A stretch of DNA of 64,000 nt from Cryptomeria japonica (taxonomy: Eukaryota > Streptophyta > Pinopsida > Cupressales > Cupressaceae). Position numbers and translations under genes: made by a program. The notes beneath the pieces are model-generated. The model was not told where the DNA came from. It saw only the letters and a program-made list of their open reading frames with translations, and ran no database searches. Every line of letters begins with the position of its first letter. Within the stretch, counting starts at the first letter, position 1. This document shows, piece by piece, positions 10,546-22,368 of the stretch. The stretch spans positions 874,378,594 to 874,442,593 of the forward strand of contig NC_081409.1 in NCBI RefSeq assembly GCF_030272615.1, in the 5' to 3' direction.

Positions 10546-11361
10546 TTATGTGTTTGAATATGCTTCCTCTCTGTTATGTGAAACAATGATCTCTTGAGCT
10601 GATTTAATTTTATTACCACATTGCACTGGATTTAAGTCAGCTGATATTGTGATTTCTTGTCCATTGTATCGAAATTTTAAGCACTGATGACATGTGGATG
10701 TAATAGCTTGTATGTCCTGTATCCATGGTCTTCCCAAGAGTATGTTGTATGGTAGTTCCAAATCTAGGACTTGGCATGCTGTGTTTTTTTGCAAAGGTCC
10801 CACTCTGATGGATAATATCACAACTCCTTTAGAGGAATTCTCTTCTTCATTATGTGCTTTGATTTTGATCTTTTTCAGGGGATCAACTGCATCTTCTGAA
10901 TAACCTAGAGCACAGACAAGACTCAATGAGAAAATATTTAAGCTAGCTTCCCCATCTATTAGGACACGTTTAATGAGCATTTTATGAATGAGGACTTCAA
11001 TTTGCAAGGAATCACTATGGGGATGTTGCAAGGAATCAATGCTTGGATATGAAGTAGATGGGTTTTGAATAGGAACCTCTAGCATAGGTTTGATGGCCAT
11101 TATGGATATCCCTTGGGGAACATCATCTTTGGGTGTATTGTCTGGTGAGGATGTTATGGAAGGTTTTTGCACTTTTTTAAGAAGTGTAAGAATAGATGCC
11201 TTTGGAGAGTTAATTTGCTTATGGGGGGATGAACCATTGCTAGATATAAGTGCGTGATTGTGATCTTTCTCATCCAAATCTTTTAGGGATCTCTTTAAGA
11301 GGTGCATAAAAGAGCCACCTTTCTTTGGATATGCATTTGAATCTTTGTTGAGTTTTGACAT
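10546..11361 (-). pseudogene. Gypsy protease region of G1
   Basis: Open frame of 271 codons, the longest intact coding piece in G1. Retropepsin box VLIDGEASLNIF followed by the LGRPWIQDI motif, the usual beta-strand layout of gypsy proteases. The residue after DG is Glu, where G2 has Gly (DGGVDLNI), so activity is doubtful. It opens with a Ser/Lys-rich spacer including ASILTLLKKVQKP, shared with G2. Gag, expected upstream, is missing, so the first Met need not be the original start. Confidence 0.75.
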
Positions 11362-11990
11362 GGTTGGATTTTGATTCTAGACTTGTTTGATTTCTCCAAT
11401 ATGTTGGCTTGTTATGTGTTCTTGTCTTTTGCTTTGGTATGCCATGTTTCTATGATCTTCAGGTATTTCCAATGTTTTAGCAATCTTATGTCTCTGCACT
11501 GCAATTAAAATGGGCATTGTGTTTTGAATGTTTTTGTGATTAATTCTTGCTTAACATGGTGCAATAAGTGAGCAATTGTTGGGGAAATGATTTTTTTCAA
11601 GTATTTGCTTGTTTGCAAGTTTTTCGATCTTAGTTTTGGAGTGCAAATTTTATGATTTTCGATATGACTAAGTTCAAATAGGAATGATATATCCTATGAT
11701 AAAGAATGAGGTTATTCTGATCAAGGATTGTAGTTTCGTGATAAAGGATGGTTGATCCTGATGAGAAACTATGTTTGAGTGATCAGTTTATCAAAGAGGG
11801 TGATAATGCACTTTAAGGTGTTTGATCTTTAACTTGTTTGAGGTGAATACTTGAGACCTTTGTGTGTCTTGCTCTTGAATTTGTTTTGACAGAAGATAAC
11901 CTGATTTAATGACCCAAGAAGATGACCTAGTCTCTATGTTTGACTATTTGAGAAATGGGTTGCTTTTGTTTTTTGATTTCGGTGCAGTTT
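11362..11990. other. G1 5' leader, no gag found
   Basis: Where gag should lie (compare G2 52545-54330) no capsid-like or zinc-finger sequence is visible on either strand. The sequence is AT-rich leader-like DNA with short GATAAAGGATG-type repeats around 11690-11760. Confidence 0.6.
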
Positions 11991-12221
11991 ACCAGAAACA
12001 ATGCTAAAATGACCAAGAACTCTGCTATACGGACCAAGAATGCTAACAAACTTACCAGAAACGCTGATATACAGACCAGGAACATTGACAAACTTACTAG
12101 AAATGCTGACAAATGCACCAAAAGCGCTACTGTACTGACCAGAAAAGCTACTCTGCATACCATAAACGTTGACAAACAGACCAGAAATGCTGACAGACAT
12201 ACCAAAAATGTTGTTCTATAA
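11991..12221. repeat. 21-bp tandem repeat array 1 in the G1 leader
   Basis: Eleven units of 21 bases, each opening with ACCAGAAA/ACCAAGAA and carrying a GCT core, drifting by several substitutions per unit. Because 21 is a multiple of three, all six frames stay open over long stretches and yield heptad-repeat hydrophobic peptides. These are side effects of the period, not genes. Confidence 0.9.
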
Positions 12222-12419
12222 CAGAATGACTCTAAAGCTCAAATAATGATGTGTATACTTAGAAAATTAAGTATTTGAACTTAGGAGATTAAAATTTTGA
12301 TCCAACTTTGTGATTTTTAGACTCAGGCAATGGATATTAAGACCTAACAAGTACAAATTATGAGATTTAATGTTGCAACATGAGCAATTTGATATGCAAC
12401 TCAGAAGAATTGTTGATTA

Positions 12420-12810
12420 GACCAAAGGAGCTGACCTTTAGACCAAGAGAGCTATTATTTAGACTAAGAACTTTGTTGTTTAGACTAGAAACTCTAATTG
12501 CTGCTCAACCTTGGAGAGTTTATGTTAAACTATGAGAAACTTGACATTCATACTAAGAAAGCTAACGTTTGGACTGAAAATGCAACCGTTTGGACCGTAG
12601 GTGTGATTGTTTGAACCATAAGTGTGACTGTTTAGACCATAGGTGTGACTATTTGGATTGAAAGAGATAATTTGTAGATGCGACTATTTTGAACTGAAAG
12701 AGCTATTGTTTGGACTGCATGTGCAAATGTTTGGACTGTAAGTGCAACTGTTTGGACTGTAAGTGCAACTGTTTGGATCGTACATGCAACTGTTTGGACT
12801 GAAAGAGCTA
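12420..12810. repeat. 21-bp repeat array 2 in the G1 leader
   Basis: Same 21-base period with a drifted unit (TTTGGACTGTAAGTGCAACT and relatives), clearest at 12708-12800 where five units follow without gaps. Further left (12420-12700) units are degenerate. Confidence 0.8.
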
Positions 12811-13860
12811 ACCTACTATGAAACTTGTGAATTTAACAGTTTGAAGTTTGAGTTTTCAATGTTTGTTGTATTTCAATGGATTATATCTTGACTTGACTTA
12901 CAAACACAGAATTCAGATTGTATTTTTGTCTCAAAGGTTTTTAACAATTAAAAACACATCAATCAGTCTATCCTAAGGAGATTGGCTGAGAATGAAAACC
13001 TTTGCTTGTTGACTTAGGTACACACCCAATAGCTAATCAGAATATGGTCATTAAGTCTCATGCAATGGATTCTCAACGCCATATTATCCGACTCCAAACG
13101 CTAATGGGGGTACGATATGGCAAGTGTCTTGGGAGAGTTACTATCTCTCTTGCAAAGAGATTATCACCCTTTCGAAGGTGAATCGGGTAGCTTCTATTTT
13201 TAAAGTTCTTAGTCAGGAATTCCGTTTGAAATTACCCCTTGAAGTCATGCAAGCATGATTGAGGCCTATAGCCCGACAAGGTATCGAAACAAGTTGTAGT
13301 CATGTAAATGTGATTGAGACCGCGAGGCCCTACAAAATGCCCGATATGAGAGATCTCAAAGAGAAAACTCAAATAATCCCATCCTCTGAGACTTTAATCA
13401 TCAGAGGCCTATTTATTATAGTGAGTTGGAATGCTCAGGTCTAGCTGTACTCACTTGGTTCATTCTCACAAGGTGATTAGTTTTTCCCACTGTGACAGGC
13501 CCTCTAAAGATATGCAATTGAAAGAAAAGGATGAGTCTAGCTTTCTGATCACCTAAGAAAGGTGAGAGCATACTCGCCTATCATCAAGACACGTAAGACA
13601 TGTTTGTTCATTTCCATTGTAATTAGTCTATGTGCCTAATTTAACAAATATAAGTGCAAAATCCTGTGGCTATAAACAAAGTTAGTAGTTTATATTGCAT
13701 TCTTTGGCGGTGAAATAGTTTATAACTCCAGTCTTTCACAGGGAAATAAGTACCTACAAAACCAACAACTTGCAAATTAGGTTCGGGAAAATGACAATCC
13801 AGAAGCAAAAATGAGGAATGCAACATACAATATTTGCAAAATTAACAAAAAACTGAAAAC
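12811..13860. other. G1 leader between repeat arrays
   Basis: No gene. 13040-13440 resembles the leader of G2 near 55900-56300 in wording (GGGAGAGTTACTATCTCTC; GTGAGTTGGAATGCTCAGG), so it is a conserved leader block. Confidence 0.5.
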
Positions 13861-14080
13861 ACCATCAAATTGACCAAGAACGCCATCATATGTGCTAAGA
13901 ACGCTGCTCTGCACACCAGAAACGCTGTTCTATAGACCAGAAATGCTATTCTGCAAACCAGAAATGTTGTTCTGCAAACCAGAAATACTATTAGACTGAA
14001 AACACTGACAAATTTGCCAAAAATGCCACCATACATACCAAAAACGCTAAAGTACAGAATGAAAGCGCTAAAGTACAGAA
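13861..14080. repeat. 21-bp repeat array 3 in the G1 leader
   Basis: About ten units with core CCAGAAATGCT/CCAAGAACGC at 21-base spacing, the same repeat as array 1, ending about 200 bases before the primer site. Confidence 0.85.
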
Positions 14081-14260
14081 AAACTTAAAAACAAAGTTGA
14101 GGAATCTCCCATAAATGTCATTTGAGGTGCCAGAACACCACAAAAGAGGCTAAGAACGCAATTCGAGAGACCAAGAGAGCTAAACTGCACTCTGAAAGAG
14201 CTAATCAACCTGTCAATGAAATTTCCTAAAAGCAAACTTGTTAAAGATCAAAGGGGCTAG

Positions 14261-14280
14261 GCCCAATGGTGGGTGCCAAT
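14261..14280 (-). promoter_or_regulatory. Primer binding site of G1
   Basis: Minus strand TTGGCACCCACCATTGGGC starts a few bases after the 5' LTR end. It has the general form TTGGCGCCCACCGTGGGG used by many plant gypsy elements, with substitutions. It fixes the minus-strand orientation of G1. Confidence 0.75.
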
Positions 14281-14283
14281 TAA

Positions 14284-15391
14284 TGTGATGCTAAAAATGT
14301 TGTTAGTATAAGAGGCATACACATATAATGAGACAATAGAAGCATAATTGAAAATCTTAATTGAAAATTTAAACCAAAGATGCAAACCATAAGCCTTCCT
14401 TGAAATGTCCCATTTTCCTCTATTCTTGAGGACCTTGAAGGTGTTGAATTGATGGGCTCTCAGTAGAGCAATGACTTCCAAAGTGACAACTCAAGAGTTG
14501 AGTAGCTAATTGATCATGATTGACTATGGAGATGATATGAAATGCATGATTTAAGAACCTAGAAAACATGCTATGATATATCCAAAGCTAATTACTAGAT
14601 AATTGAAATGCAAATTGCCTATAGTAATGATGCCTAAACTGATATGAGATGGGATCGATATGCCTATAATAACAATGCATAAATTGATATGAGATGGGGA
14701 TCCATATTGCTCCAAAATGAGGGGTATTTATAGGATTTCCAAGGACAAAGCTGAGGTGGCAGGAATCGACGGTCCAAATTTGATCTGAAGATATCAAGGG
14801 CCAAGATTGAGGAAGTTGGAGAAGAGGTTGGAGGAAGGGACACTTGTCATCTCTGTGGTGACAAGTGTCAAGGAGCCTTGCTCATGAGACAGCAAGTGTC
14901 CAAGGGAGGAGACATGTGGAAAAAGTGCCATGTGTCTCAAGGAGAGAATATCCACACCATGAGAGGTTAGGATAAGGAGGTTAGAATGTGCAAGATAGGA
15001 TAGGGTTAGTTAGACCCAAGATTAGATTGACTGGGTTAGGGTAGGAGATGGTTAGGTTGGGTGGTTAAAGTTAGGAGCCATGTGCTCATTTGAATTTAGA
15101 AATTCAAATAATAGAAAAATGGTAATTAATCTCAACAAACTTGAGTTTGTTGAGATTAATTAGGGATTAGAAGAATTGATTAGTACAGGGAGACATTAAT
15201 TAATTGAGAATTAATTGATCAAAGGGGGATGTGAGATGAACTATATAAATAAATCATTTAGATTTATTTACTAGTAGATGAATAGAGAAATTAATTAAAT
15301 TGCTTGTGAATTCAATTAATTAGGAAGGGGAATTAATCAAATATCTACGTATTTAATTAACTATCTTCAGACCATTTTTTAGGTCTATACA
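14284..15391 (-). mobile_element. 5' LTR of G1
   Basis: LTR of 1108 bp, TGTATAGACC ... GCATCACA on the minus strand. TATA box TATAAATA (minus) at 14725-14732. Contains an extra segment of about 33 bases near 14996-15030 that duplicates the adjacent GGTTAG-type sequence and is absent from the 3' LTR. Confidence 0.93.
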
Positions 15392-15396
15392 ACTAC
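15392..15396. repeat. Target-site duplication ACTAC (right) of G1
   Basis: Perfect copy of 4296-4300. Beyond it the C1 LTR continues. Confidence 0.95.
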
Positions 15397-15606
15397 TGCA
15401 AAGGATCATCTTATTGTGGGTAGGTTCCCACCATGGTTTTTCCCTTAACCATGTTTTCCATGTCAAAATCTTAGTGTTGTGTGTTGTGTTATCTATTTTC
15501 TTATTGTTGTAGTTTGTCAAATCTGTTTTTGTGATTAAGTTTGTAGATCTAGTGAATACAGATTCACCCCCCCCCCCCTCAGTTTTCTTCATTGTTGTTG
15601 CCAACA
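15397..15606 (+). mobile_element. Copia LTR C1, right part (U5 end)
   Basis: Continuation of the LTR interrupted at 4300: TGGTTTTTCCCTTAACCATG block, C-tract at 15568-15579 and terminal GTTGTTGCCAACA, as in the other copia LTRs. Followed by GTCTA, with no primer site. Confidence 0.85.
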
Positions 15607-15946
15607 GTCTAGATCCAAATTAATATTGCAAATACAAAACATCTCCAAGAATTATGCCTCAAACATCTACAACATGATACAATCACCATAAATGTTGCAT
15701 AACATGAAGAACACCACCGGATCAGTAAAATGAGCAATAACGTGCACAACGATCAATACATACCAAAAACATGGATAGAAAATGATCTAGAAACATCTAC
15801 AAGAAACACAAATTACCATAGAAACAACCACAACATCACATTTTACAAGAATCTTCATCATCATTAAAAATATTCTTGTTTTTTTCTATACAAGGTCAAG
15901 TCTACAAGCACAAAAACATTATATAATTGTAGGCTTTGTTGGATAT
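15607..15946. other. No gene seen
   Basis: AT-rich sequence between two LTR pieces. No open frame with recognisable content, no repeat structure. Confidence 0.5.
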
Positions 15947-16365
15947 TGTTGAGAAGTTTGCTAGAACAATGTTTTGTCATTGATGTCAACATATCCTTTT
16001 GTGTGTTCTAGTGTTGCAGTCAGATTAAATGAGTTGGTTTGGCCAGTGTGTTGCAGTTGTGTTGTTGCAATTTAATGGATTTTGAGATAAGTATCTCTAG
16101 TTGATTCAACAAAAGTTTCTATGGTCTGCATGGTGATTTGATCGAGTTGTGTGATATGGTATTTAGTTGTTCGTGTTATTCGGTATTTTGGTTTGTGCTC
16201 CGCATTGCTTCGTAATTGGCAATATCTTGGTTTGCAGATTTGGTAGAGGTTTTGGGACATTTTGGTGTGTCCTCAATTCGAATGGTTCATGATTTGGAGG
16301 TCCGCACATGAATTTTTCAGTTTGAAACTCAGTTGAGTTGATGTTCTTGAGATTCAGTATATCCA
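15947..16365 (+). mobile_element. Copia LTR fragment (U3 part)
   Basis: Starts TGTTGGATATTG and contains TTTTGTCATTGATGTCAACA, the conserved U3 start of the copia LTRs here (also at 20120 and, inverted, 31510). Aligns with C1 through GAATGGTTCATGATTTGG and ends abruptly at about 16365, before any TATA box or U5. Confidence 0.75.
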
Positions 16366-19300
16366 TAGGTAAATAATAGACTATCATACCTTGTTATGTC
16401 GAGAGGCATATACAATGACATCAAATTGTCCATAAACAAAATTCTATTTTTGAATCAATTTGACATGCAAATGATAGGTAAATGCATGAAATATGTCATC
16501 TTTTGGTTTTTGTGGAGGTGTTATTTTATTACTCCAAATAAAATAGAACCCTTGCCACTTGTCTCCAACTATATGAAACCGTTACATTCAAATGATAGTG
16601 GAAGAGTGTTAGAATATTTAAAAGGGAACAATCAATAAAATCAAGTAGCATTGAGATGTTAGTGGAGGAGTGGGCTTGACATTGTGAGTATACTAAGCAA
16701 CTCTATTATTATCCATATTTTTGAAACTCTTGTATACTAATAATATTGTTGCAATTGTTAGATTCCCTTCTATTATAAGATATCTCTTGGCATATTTTAC
16801 ATAAATTTTTTAAATATAGATATACTAGTTTATAACCCAAACACATCACATATTCAAAAATCTTCATTTAGATTGTTATTTTCTTAGCACAAAGTTAAGT
16901 ATCAACATTTTCTATTTACCTTTCACATTTAATTATCACAAATAATCATAAAACATAACCCACAATTTATTTTATTAATAATAATAATAGAGAGTTTTTG
17001 AAAGAAGCTCAACCTTTTATATAAGACATAACAATTACAACAAAACAATCCAACAATAACAAATCAAGTGACCATAAACAACAAATAATCATAAATTATT
17101 TGATAACAATTAATCTATTTTTATTAAACTTATATATACCATATTATTAAATTAACCTAGACTTCACTTAAATGAAATGTTATTTGCTCTTTTCAATACT
17201 AAACCTATAGACCATAATTACTTTTATAGATAGTTTTTAAACGACTATCAATCTTATGCAGCTAGTGTTAATGATGAAATTACAATAGAAAGCAAGAAAT
17301 TTACGCATAATACGCATTAAAATCATTTGAAATAATTGCTGCCAATAATTCCAAATATCCAAAGGGGTTTGTTTCGTTTTCTTAATAAGATATCTATTAC
17401 ACCAAGTAATATTGATTTCATTTTTATGAAAGAAGAAGCTATTTTTTTAATAACCGACAAATAGTGGGTGATCTGCACATGCATACTTCATTTAAGCAAA
17501 TATCTTAACATAAAATTTCTAAAAGAAAAATATAGAGATAGCAACATCACTCTTTAACTCATCTTCTTGCATTTAATGATACACCCTCAAAGAGTTGATT
17601 ATAAGATAATTATAATAATTTTTTAATATAAAAGCACCTGGGTCCAAGATGGCCTTCACCAAATTCTTTCAAATCAAATATAATTCTTTACCACTTTCTC
17701 GATAGGTTCATATCATATGGACATGTATTTAAGCATTACAATCAATTTTCTTATTTCAATTGGGTAGGTTTTGCTTACATTTATGGTAATTTAAGATATT
17801 AATAATGTCTAGGGAGGAGGATTGAATAGTTGACAACCCTAATTTCATGTCTTTCAATATTATATTAATAATTTCAAATCAATCTTTATTTTTAATAGTG
17901 GATTATTTGACGAGAGATCTTTGATTATAAAATTTGAGAGTGATTTGAAATCATAATATATAATTTTGAGATGCGTGAAATAAAGATATTCAATTATTAG
18001 ATCCTCTTTATTATATATCATAGTGATTAAATAATTTACAATTAATCATATGAATTATTTGTTCGTAAACAAAAAATAAAAAATGTGTCAGGATTAATTG
18101 ATAAGTGTCAGGACTATTAAGTTAATGAATTCCATAATGACTTTGATAGACGAAATCCCTTATATATGAATGTTTTATTAAAGATGACTTCTACATTGTA
18201 TAAAACACATGTTGGCATCTATATAATTTGATTATTTTTATTTAAAATAAAAACAAAATGAATAATAGAACTTTGAAGAAAAAATAGTTATATATAGATA
18301 CCAAGATATAAATAAAACTAGATTGAGTTTCCTACTGACATGTTCCAAGTTATCATCAATGTGCCAATTACAAATATGATATGAACTGAATAATCAATCT
18401 CTTCGTTAACAACTATGTCAGACAAACAAAAAATTCCACAGGTAATAAAATTACTATTCTTTTATATAAATGAATATATAGTTTCATTACCCATGTGAAA
18501 AATTGATTTAGGTAGACAAAAGAGAGGCCATAAATTGCATGAGATACTACAACTCTACCTTTTTTTGTTGAGTTCTTCAAACATATTTCTTACGATTCTA
18601 TTTCAGCCTTATCAATTCTTACTACCATTTTTACACAATACTAGCTTGGCAGCTACGTAATTATTATACTAGTAGAATTGTTTTCATAGTGGTTTACAAT
18701 GTGTCAAAATGGTGAATGTTTTATCAAGCCCAATTTCCGAACTAATTGTTTCTTTTAAAACCTCTAGAGCTCCTTGATCCATTTTGAAGCATACTTCTTC
18801 TCATATAGAGGTTTTGGTTTGATTGAATTAAAAGATTGAAGAAATAATGTATTCACTTTTTTCTTTATGAAATATTACTTTTATTCATAATATATTATAT
18901 TAAAGTTTTATTTGTAAAGATTTATGATATTTTTTTTGTATTTTTTATTACATTTTCAAGGAGTATTACTCTTTTTCATATGTTAAATATTTTCATCTAA
19001 AGTAATTAAATATGAATGACTTCTATAGTTAAGATATTCAAAATTGACAATTAAATAAATATTCATGTAAAGAGGGAGATCCAATCTAATTATATTATCT
19101 CCAACTACTTCCAAGATAGTAAATGACTTGTATCTTAGAGGTTTAATTTTCTTGACCTACCTTTATCCTTTCTTTGCCTAAGGACAACCTTAAACCTTGA
19201 AACATGCTTCATGTCACTAGTTGTAGAACACTTAAATCCATCCACATCACTCGAGTCACCTTCATTTATCATCTTTTAATGTTAATAATTAAAATTAATT

Positions 19301-20088
19301 ATTTAGTTAATCTTCCAAATAATCATGCTAGGATTAATTAAACTAATTTAAACTATATATTTGGTTAATGTACAACTTAGTCACTTCCTCTATAGTCAAA
19401 CCATTATTAAATAAATTCAACAATTATTTAATTAAATTCACCTTTGTTGTCTCAATCTTCTATAGATAAAAAAATTTAAATTATTTATTTAATTCTCACA
19501 ATATTTCTTCTCAAATCATTAATTTATTAATATTGATTAGTTAACTCTATTTGCACATTACTAAACATGCTTAGGCTACTATAAAACTTACACATGGCAT
19601 GCGTGTATATAGTCCATGATTTCCATTTCCCTACAACATATTCTCATCAATATCATCCATCCATTTTATTAAGAAATTCTTAACCCTTCACATGTCTCTA
19701 AAAAAACTTTTTGGACTTCAAAAAAGCTCATTTTTTATCCCCACCTTTCGTCATTTTCAAAGAGAAACTCAACCATTCAAATACCTTTAATCTTTTCAAC
19801 ATCTTATGTTGCACCAATCACAAGGTGACAATTGAAGGCTTCTCCTTCCCCAAACCTCTAAATCATGTTCAAACATGTTTAGTAGGATTCACATCTCTAA
19901 TTTAATAATATTTTGGAGTGCTTTATGAGTTTTGTCATAGGATTTCATTTGGGTGTGTTTATTCCTCCTTTTGGTATTTTATGTTTTATGTATTGGAAAA
20001 TCCATCGTGACAACAATACACTTGTTGACATTTTGGAAGTATGGTAGTTAATGGATTTATCTTACTAACCTTTTTTCATGCTTGCATG
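16366..20088. other. AT-rich intergenic DNA without recognisable gene
   Basis: About 3.7 kb with no match to the elements elsewhere in the window. The few open frames are short (at most 80 codons), lack known motifs and contain long A/T runs. Possibly the least repetitive DNA of the window or a very old element. Confidence 0.5.
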
Positions 20089-20626
20089 TGTTGGCAGCTT
20101 TGAGGAATTGATTATGTGTTGCATTGATGTTTTGTCATTGATGTCAACACTAGCTATTACGGTTGTTTACCGGCTTCCGGTAGAAGGATTGGATTGGGAA
20201 GATTATCAGTTGATTGTCACCAGTATTCTGAATGATGAAATAAGTCTGTATGAATGACTCATATGCTTTTGAAGTGTGTTTCAGTCAGTTGGTATCGACT
20301 TGATGATCGAAAGCTATCTTATTTTCTAGTAAGTTTGCTTTGTAGGTCTGGTAAGGGTTTCACTAGTAGAGCTTTATTGAAGATATTTGATGTAATAGTA
20401 AGTGGTGTTGGTGCAAATTATAGAAGGGATTTAGGACATTGATGGTGATTGTGTTCGTGCCTCAACTGATTAGTTTCATTTCTTTAGCGTGTGTGGATCT
20501 AATTTAGGTCCGGTGCTATCTAGGTTATGGACTAGTTTCATGAAACATGTTGGTGGATCCTTCTGATGTGCTTCCAGGATGTTTTATTGATTGGATGATA
20601 TTTGTTTGGCCTTAGGCTGACATGTT
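20089..20626 (+). mobile_element. 5' LTR of H, left part
   Basis: Begins TGTTGGCAGC, with the conserved TTTTGTCATTGATGTCAACA block at 20133-20152. Broken at the ATGTT duplication (20622-20626) by insert D. Together with 22571-23181 it gives an LTR of about 1.15 kb. Confidence 0.85.
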
Positions 20627-21466
20627 TGTTAGAACCCGAAGGCAAATGAGAGGGGGGAGGGGGTGAATTAGTTGTCAATTAATTTCAACCCAAATATAAC
20701 TTAATCAAAATTGATACTTAATGTCGGTTGATAGATTAGCAGTTAATATTAATACCGGTGAAGCTCAATGCATATAACATGTGTATACAAATGGGGTCTG
20801 CACATGTAGAAAGGCCAACCACCTAGAGCTCACTTCAAACCTTCCTTGAACCTTCTCTATGGTCTTCTCATATGATCTCCAATGTTTGCACATACCATGC
20901 CATAACCATATATCATCTCTCTATTCTATTTTTCCTTACTTACATCATCTCAGAAATGAGATCTTACATATATACCAAAACCTAAGACCAAATGTGGAGG
21001 TCAGCTAATAAAGAATATTACAATTAAATCAATTAAAGATAAGTCAAGATGCGATGCATCATGTCGTCTCAATATATTTACAATATCCAATTGATTAAAT
21101 CATCTCCATAATGTGTCGTGCTGATAAGAATAGATAATGCATGTCGGTCCATAACCTAGACCAATTTGCCAGTAACAACAAATGTGTCAACCTGATTAGA
21201 CCAATAACCAAAATACCAAAACCAAGTGTCCAAACCATGTCTTCAACATAACCAAGTGATCTCCAGATGATAAAAAGTCATCCTCAGTGTCGGTGAACAA
21301 TATAACCTGTCGATGAATGATATACCGGTGACTATGCATAAGTCACTGAACTTGCTGGTGAACATAATGTGCCGGTTCAACATAACCAAAGATCTCTAGA
21401 AGGATAAGTGTTGATAAGTGTTGACATCATTGACAAAACCAATGCAACACATCCATAATACCAACA
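20627..21466 (-). mobile_element. LTR of D (minus), internally deleted
   Basis: Full-ended LTR of 840 bp. It lacks about 130 bases near 20780 that are present in B (TAACACCAATATTTGTATG region), and that lost piece partly survives in the inverted end at 22369. Ends ...AATACCAACA at 21466. Confidence 0.85.
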
Positions 21467-21480
21467 ATCTCTCCCTTTGG
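21467..21480 (-). promoter_or_regulatory. Polypurine tract of D
   Basis: Minus strand CCAAAGGGAGAGAT immediately upstream of the LTR. In B the same site reads CCAAAGGGGGAGAT. Confidence 0.75.
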
Positions 21481-21879
21481 CATTGATGGCAACACAAGAT
21501 GGAAAAATATCTAAGTGCAAAAACAGAATGCCAAAAACCAAAAACCAACAATCTCTAGAATAGATCAATACCAAAAATCAAAATACAAATGGAGAGAGTA
21601 TATATCACTCCCCGAATAAGTAATCTCTCCCCAAAGGATAATGTTTGTTTTCCATAGATATCTCTCCCCCTTTGACATCAAATGCCAAAGCAATACAAAT
21701 ACCAGAACATACAACCAATTCATAGAACCAATTATAATAACTAATTGTTATATCCAACTTCTCCCCTTGAGAAGTAGCTCTTCTCCATCAAAGCTAGAGA
21801 AAAAGGTTTCTCTATTAATTCTGTCAGTTTGATGCCAATCATCAGCTGTCCAAGTCTCTATTGGTGAGGGTATAACCCC

Positions 21880-22368
21880 AAGCTGCTCTCTGAGATATTC
21901 AAAAGTTTCCTTAGGCAAAGGCTTAGTAAAGATATCTGCAATCTACTCTTTAGTATTCACATAAACCAATCTCACTTCTTTTGCTTCAACATTCTCTTTC
22001 AAAAAATTATATTTGATAGAAACATGTTTATTTTTAGAGTGAAATACCAGATTCTTAGATATATCAATTATTGTTGAATTATCACAATAAATTATTATAG
22101 GTTCTTCACATTTTACCTTTATGTCCTTCAACATTTTCTTAATCCATAATACCTGAGTACAATTAGTTGCTACTACAACATATTTTGATTCTGATGTTGA
22201 TAATGATGTACAACTCTGTTTCTTGCTCAAGCATGAAATCAATATGCTACCAAGAAAGAATGCCTCGCTGGTGGTGCTCTTTCTGTCATCTACATCTCCT
22301 ACCCAATTAGCATTGGTGTATGCACATAAATCAAAAAATTTCATCTTTAGCATACCATAAACCAAGAT
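21880..22368 (-). pseudogene. Copia RNase H fragment (insert D)
   Basis: Ribonuclease H end of copia Pol. Open part 21943-22365 with LCAYTNANWVGDVDDRKST, SKKQSCTSLSTSESKYV, IYCDNSTIIDISKN and HSKNKHVSIKYNFLKE, all family hallmarks. The catalytic acids of DAD/E-S-EY type are partly kept (TNAN where the family has TDAD). Sequence then continues to the usual C-terminal FTKPLP region. It is cut at 22368 by the inverted LTR end. Confidence 0.85.

Larger units (their letters stand above)
4301..15391 (-). mobile_element. Ty3/gypsy element G1 (Tat-like), non-autonomous, inserted in LTR C1
   Basis: Full-length insertion of about 11.1 kb with LTRs of 1078 and 1108 bp, primer site at 14261-14280 and polypurine tract at 5379-5398, all read on the minus strand. 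Coding remains in sense order: protease (10546-11361), linker (9559-10545), partial second RNase H, and zinc finger plus C-terminal end of integrase. Compared with G2, gag, RT, the first RNase H and the integrase core are absent. The LTR pair differs at roughly 3% of positions by eye, so it is a fairly recent copy that must have used foreign proteins. Confidence 0.93.

Noticed and set aside
11927-12221. Open frames on both strands giving heptad-like hydrophobic peptides
   Set aside because: 21-bp period keeps several frames open at once; no start context, no partner, same on both strands.
11991-12221. CRISPR-like array
   Set aside because: Units are contiguous and drift, no unique spacers, eukaryotic context with LTR retrotransposons.
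3136-15606. C1 cleanly inserted into the LTR of element A
   Set aside because: A does not resume after 15606 and C1 lacks its first ~45 bases, so this is a truncated junction.
16396-16638. Possible small host gene of 80 codons
   Set aside because: No recognisable motif, AT-rich, next to an LTR fragment; not supportable.
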